Source of the DNA: Lactobacillus sp.
GTDB lineage: Bacteria; Bacillota; Bacilli; Lactobacillales; Lactobacillaceae
Direction: 5' to 3'
DNA: 14,506 bases
Assembly (NCBI GenBank): GCA_003482405.1
Contig: DMZB01000012.1
Coordinates: 1 to 14,506 of the forward strand
Within the stretch, counting starts at the first letter, position 1; every line of letters begins with the position of its first letter. Shown piece after piece: positions 12,144-14,506 of the stretch. Made by a program: the position numbers and the translations under genes. Under the pieces are notes generated by a model. It saw nothing but the letters and a program-made list of their open reading frames with translations. It searched no databases and had not been told where the DNA came from.

Positions 12144-13217
12144 TTATTTAAAAATTCCCGCAGCATGTAAGACGCCTAGAATGGAAATCCAAATCGGCAT
12201 CATAACAACTGCACTGATCGTTGAAAGAAGTGAAGCGTTGGAAGTTAAGAGTGCTTCACGGTCATAGCTGATTGCGTAGGCGGCTGCAACCGTGGCCGTC
12301 GGTGTAGCCATCATAATAACAACAGTTGCAATCGCAACGTAGTTCAAAGTCATAATGCCGGTTGCGTTGAGGATGAGCAATATTACCAGATTCAAAAGTG
12401 GCACGATAATGACTTTGTTGAAGGAGTAGTACCAGCTAATCTTGCTTGATGCCGCTTCTTTCATCGAGATTGAACCAAGTGTACAACCAATGGCTAACCA
12501 AGCGAGCGGGGATGATAAGTTTGCCAGATATTGTAATGGTTTATACAACCAAAGTGCGGTTTGATCGATACGGAAGAAGGCGACTTTGACTGTTCCTCCC
12601 GTGGCGACACCGTTTGCTAATGCAGGTACTGTCACTTGTGGCGCCCAGCTTTGGATCATCCACAAAATCAATCCAAGAAAGGTTGCAATGACAACGGGGT
12701 TCAAAAACATCTTTTTAACATTTTTGGCTTCCATTTTTAATCCGGACATTCGGATGTACGCATAGGAGTAAAGGAAGATACGGTAGCCAATATTGAAGAT
12801 TGAACTGTAGATAACACCTTCTGCACCATAAATCGCGCCAACAATCGGAATGCCGAAGAAAGTGGTGGATCCAAACGTTGTTAAAATGGCCAACACGTCA
12901 CGTTTGTCCTTCTTAACACGAGGATACATCAATGGTGTGACAAAAATCAGCAGAACGTATACTAAGATGCCCCAAATCAACACACCCATTCCTTGGTGCA
13001 GTGATTTTGTGTCGATGGGTTGCATAAATGAGTTGAACGCTAGAGCGGCAATCGCCACGGTTAAGACGACTTTCGTCAAAACTTTACCGAAGTTCTCGCC
13101 AAACGTACCGCGTTTTCTTAAGTAGAATCCTAGAAAAATGATGAAAACTGTTGAAGTGATGGAACTAATAATAGCTTCATTTGTGAATGTTTTATAGATC
13201 GCATTTCCAATGTTCAT
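12144..13217 (-). CDS. AEC-family transporter (malate permease / auxin efflux carrier type)
   Basis: A 357-aa membrane protein with about ten hydrophobic segments in two halves joined by a polar loop around residues 155-170. Typical AEC stretches are FLGFYLRKRGTFGENFGKVLTKVVL near the N-terminus, FGSTTFFGIPIVGAIYG (about residues 114-130), LAWLAIGCTLGSIS and MMATPTATVAAAYAISYD. In lactic acid bacteria this family includes malate and citrate carriers. Downstream lies a D-2-hydroxyacid dehydrogenase, so the cargo is probably a 2-hydroxy or 2-oxo carboxylate moved across the plasma membrane. The start has AGGAG seven bases upstream. The operon promoter carries paired palindromes, and GntR-3 is encoded just upstream on the same strand, so substrate-responsive control is likely. 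Confidence 0.9.
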   Translation of the reverse strand: MNIGNAIYKTFTNEAIISSITSTVFIIFLGFYLRKRGTFGENFGKVLTKVVLTVAIAALAFNSFMQPIDTKSLHQGMGVLIWGILVYVLLIFVTPLMYPRVKKDKRDVLAILTTFGSTTFFGIPIVGAIYGAEGVIYSSIFNIGYRIFLYSYAYIRMSGLKMEAKNVKKMFLNPVVIATFLGLILWMIQSWAPQVTVPALANGVATGGTVKVAFFRIDQTALWLYKPLQYLANLSSPLAWLAIGCTLGSISMKEAASSKISWYYSFNKVIIVPLLNLVILLILNATGIMTLNYVAIATVVIMMATPTATVAAAYAISYDREALLTSNASLLSTISAVVMMPIWISILGVLHAAGIFK

Positions 13218-13276
13218 AAAATAACTCCTAATTAAGATGTATTAATACTAATCGTGAAATGACTATATAAATGGGA

Positions 13277-13318
13277 ATAGTAGCGATGTGTTTATTTTGT
13301 CGACAACTTGTATACAAG
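13277..13318 (-). promoter_or_regulatory. AEC operon promoter with two abutting palindromes
   Basis: On the minus strand TTGTCG (13306-13301), 18 bases and TACTAT (13282-13277) are a plausible promoter. Two perfect palindromes touch end to end: CTTGTATACAAG (13307-13318), just upstream of the -35 box, and TTGTCGACAA (13297-13306), which contains it. The first has the classic FadR-subfamily GntR shape, so GntR-3 is the likely binder. The leader is about 55 nt; apart from these sites and the terminator at 13437, I see nothing in 13218-13499. Confidence 0.7.
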
Positions 13319-13436
13319 CTGTATTTTAAACGACTTTTATGCTGTGTCAATGAATTACACGAATATAATTATTAATTTCACAAGGAATTTGATGCGAATA
13401 TTGCAATATCGACATTCCGACATAAAAATTCACAAT

Positions 13437-13475
13437 AAAAACCAGAAAAGCCGAAATGCGACTTTTCTGGTTTTT
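13437..13475. terminator. Terminator of GntR-3
   Basis: AAAAACCAGAAAAG (13437-13450) and CTTTTCTGGTTTTT (13462-13475) form a perfect 14-bp stem with T-rich ends on both strands. On the minus strand it ends GntR-3 and separates it from the transporter operon. Confidence 0.85.
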
Positions 13476-13499
13476 CAGATTGCTAATTAATCTGCATTG

Positions 13500-14126
13500 T
13501 TAATTCACATAGTTCAGATAGCTTCTGACGGATTCATAGACTTGTTGTAAGTGGTAAGCCAATGCTTTTTCCGCTTCATCAAGGTTTCGTAGACGAATCC
13601 ACTTAATGATTTCCATGTGTTCATTGATGGATCTTTCCATTCGATTGGGATTGTTTGAGTTAACGTGTCGCGTACGTTCCGTTTGGGAGCCAAGAATTTT
13701 TAGGAATTGCTGTAGGCGTTTGTGACCAGCCAGGTGAGTAATGAGCGCGTGAAATGCTGTGTCTACTTTTAGATAGGCGTCCCAGTCCCCAGCGTGATAA
13801 GCATCATTAAAGGCCTTTTCAAACTCAGCCAGTCGCTCTTCTGGAATTAAGTTAATACTTTGGCGTAGTGCATAGCTTTCGAGCAAGCTTCTCAATTCAT
13901 AAACTTCCTGGACATCCTGTTCAGTCAACGGGGCAACAATCGTCTCGCGTCCGGAAAGGCTAACCAGGCCATCACTTTCCAATTCCTTTAACGCTTCGCG
14001 AACCGGTGTGCGGCTCATGTTAAGTTCATCCGTTAGTTTGTTCTCAGAAAGGACTTGGTTTGGGTGAAAGTCATTAATGACGATTTTATTTCTGAGGTAT
14101 TCATATGCTTCATCTTTTCGGCTCAT
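13500..14126 (-). CDS. GntR-family regulator, FadR/FCD type (GntR-3)
   Basis: A 208-aa regulator. The winged helix is at residues 5-68 (AYEYLRNKIVINDFHPNQVLS, SRTPVREALKELESDGLV, IVAPLTEQ) and the FCD domain at 72-202. The metal-binding set is complete: D122, H126, H170 and H192, unlike the two paralogues at the left, which have aspartate in the last position. It is clearly more distant from those two. The start follows GGAGGAGA six bases upstream. Its place directly upstream of the AEC/dehydrogenase operon, with a FadR-type palindrome at that operon's promoter, suggests it senses the transported carboxylate. FCD ligands in the family are commonly organic acids such as lactate, citrate or gluconate. 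Confidence 0.93.
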   Translation of the reverse strand: MSRKDEAYEYLRNKIVINDFHPNQVLSENKLTDELNMSRTPVREALKELESDGLVSLSGRETIVAPLTEQDVQEVYELRSLLESYALRQSINLIPEERLAEFEKAFNDAYHAGDWDAYLKVDTAFHALITHLAGHKRLQQFLKILGSQTERTRHVNSNNPNRMERSINEHMEIIKWIRLRNLDEAEKALAYHLQQVYESVRSYLNYVN

Positions 14127-14156
14127 TTCGAATCTCCTCCAAACATCTTCGACACA

Positions 14157-14165
14157 ATTTTACCA
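14157..14165 (-). promoter_or_regulatory. GntR-3 extended -10 promoter
   Basis: On the minus strand TGGTAAAAT (14165-14157) is an extended -10 element (TGn plus TAAAAT). There is no convincing -35 box. The start would fall near 14150, giving a leader of about 24 nt that includes the ribosome binding site. No GTATAC palindrome lies here. Confidence 0.5.
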
Positions 14166-14229
14166 TAGAAACATTAGGGATTAGTGACTTCCGCAGACGT
14201 TGGCCAGTGGAAAAATCAACAATTTAAAA

Positions 14230-14296
14230 CGCCATCGCATAGTGACCGTTATGGATGAATCATGAAGCATCCTGTAATGATCGCTTTGCAATGGCG
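14230..14296. terminator. Long imperfect hairpin after the right-edge gene
   Basis: CGCCATCGCA (14230-14239) pairs with TGCAATGGCG (14287-14296) at 9 of 10 positions. The inner arms (14240-14257 and 14268-14286) continue with GGATG/CATCC at the tip and scattered G-U pairs around the loop AATCATGAAG. On the minus strand TTTTAAATTG follows, so it can act as terminator for the gene ending at 14324. It is much longer than a normal terminator and might be a structured RNA or a small repeat element. Confidence 0.5.
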
Positions 14297-14323
14297 CACT
14301 TATCAAATTTATTTACTTACCTG

Positions 14324-14506
14324 TTAGTTCGTCTCTGTTTCATTTTGCCGGCCATTTAGCAAATCTCTCTCTGCCATCTTCATTGAACGAAGCTGGATCC
14401 GATCGAACATCTTGTAGGAAAGTTTGCGTGCGGCGATGACAATGGCAACGTCACCCCAGGTTAGCTGGTAACGAGACTTGGGGTTTCTTGTCGTGGACGC
14501 CTTAAC
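14324..14506 (-). CDS. C-terminal part of an unidentified protein (cut by the window edge)
   Basis: An open frame of 60 codons enters from the right edge and ends at TAA (14326-14324). It encodes a basic, helical-looking tail with TWGDVAIVIAARKLSYKMF and QLRSMKMAERDLL, ending in a polar NETETN. The codon pattern and the hairpin with T-tract behind it suggest a real gene. I do not recognise the family. It shares the strand of GntR-3 but is separated from it by 197 bp containing a terminator-like hairpin and a promoter. Confidence 0.5.
   Translation of the reverse strand, partial: VKASTTRNPKSRYQLTWGDVAIVIAARKLSYKMFDRIQLRSMKMAERDLLNGRQNETETN

Noticed and set aside
13308..13490. 60-aa plus-strand frame between the AEC and GntR-3 genes
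   Set aside because: It starts inside the palindromic operator, ends in the GntR-3 terminator, and has no ribosome binding site.
1..14506. CRISPR array, tRNA or rRNA genes, insertion sequences, prophage genes
   Set aside because: No regularly spaced repeats, no cloverleaf-like or ribosomal sequence, and no transposase, integrase or phage structural protein is encoded on either strand.

Overview
The window looks like chromosomal DNA from a low-to-mid GC Gram-positive bacterium of the Lactobacillaceae; the genus is not resolved. The signs are strong AGGAGG-type ribosome binding sites, TATAAT/TTGACA-type promoters, a perfect CcpA cre match, many Rho-independent terminators, and gene families typical of lactobacilli (Rgg regulator, PemK/MazF toxin with Phd-type antitoxin, AEC carboxylate transporter with a D-2-hydroxyacid dehydrogenase). 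There are no rRNA, tRNA, CRISPR, IS or phage genes. The layout is a string of small mono- or bicistronic units with many strand switches and three broken genes, as in a variable, decaying accessory region.

Left part (1-2560): an ABC-transporter ATPase cut off about 30 residues after Walker A; a greA paralogue whose terminator lies inside the 3' end of that relic; a family 2 glycosyltransferase; and, divergent from it, a FadR-type GntR regulator (GntR-1) with a GTATAC palindrome over its -10 box.

Middle part (2560-6290): an intact toxin-antitoxin pair (PemK/MazF-like toxin, Phd/YefM-like antitoxin) converges on GntR-1. Upstream of it on the same strand are an AlkZ/YcaQ-type DNA glycosylase and an unknown 187-aa protein. 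Then comes GntR-2, a paralogue of GntR-1 (about 48% identical, ungapped, by hand count), and converging on it a second toxin-antitoxin locus whose toxin has been deleted down to its last 40 codons while the MazE-like antitoxin remains. The order minus-strand gene / GntR / converging toxin-antitoxin therefore occurs twice.

Right-middle part (6340-11090): a GNAT acetyltransferase; a cytoplasmic S41-type protease-like protein divergent from an Rgg regulator; a short flavodoxin with a cre site on its -35 box; and, divergent from it, an aldo/keto reductase with a single in-frame TGA at codon 270 of an otherwise open 326-codon frame.

Right part (11050-14506): GntR-3, then an AEC transporter and a D-2-hydroxyacid dehydrogenase in an operon. 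Two abutting perfect palindromes (TTGTCGACAA and CTTGTATACAAG) lie at the operon promoter, which suggests that GntR-3 controls transport and reduction/oxidation of a 2-oxo/2-hydroxy acid. The window ends inside an unidentified minus-strand gene.

The most interesting points are the repeated GntR/toxin-antitoxin architecture with an orphaned antitoxin, the recurring GTATAC operator family, the nonsense-interrupted reductase, and the unknown gene coupled to an AlkZ-like glycosylase.
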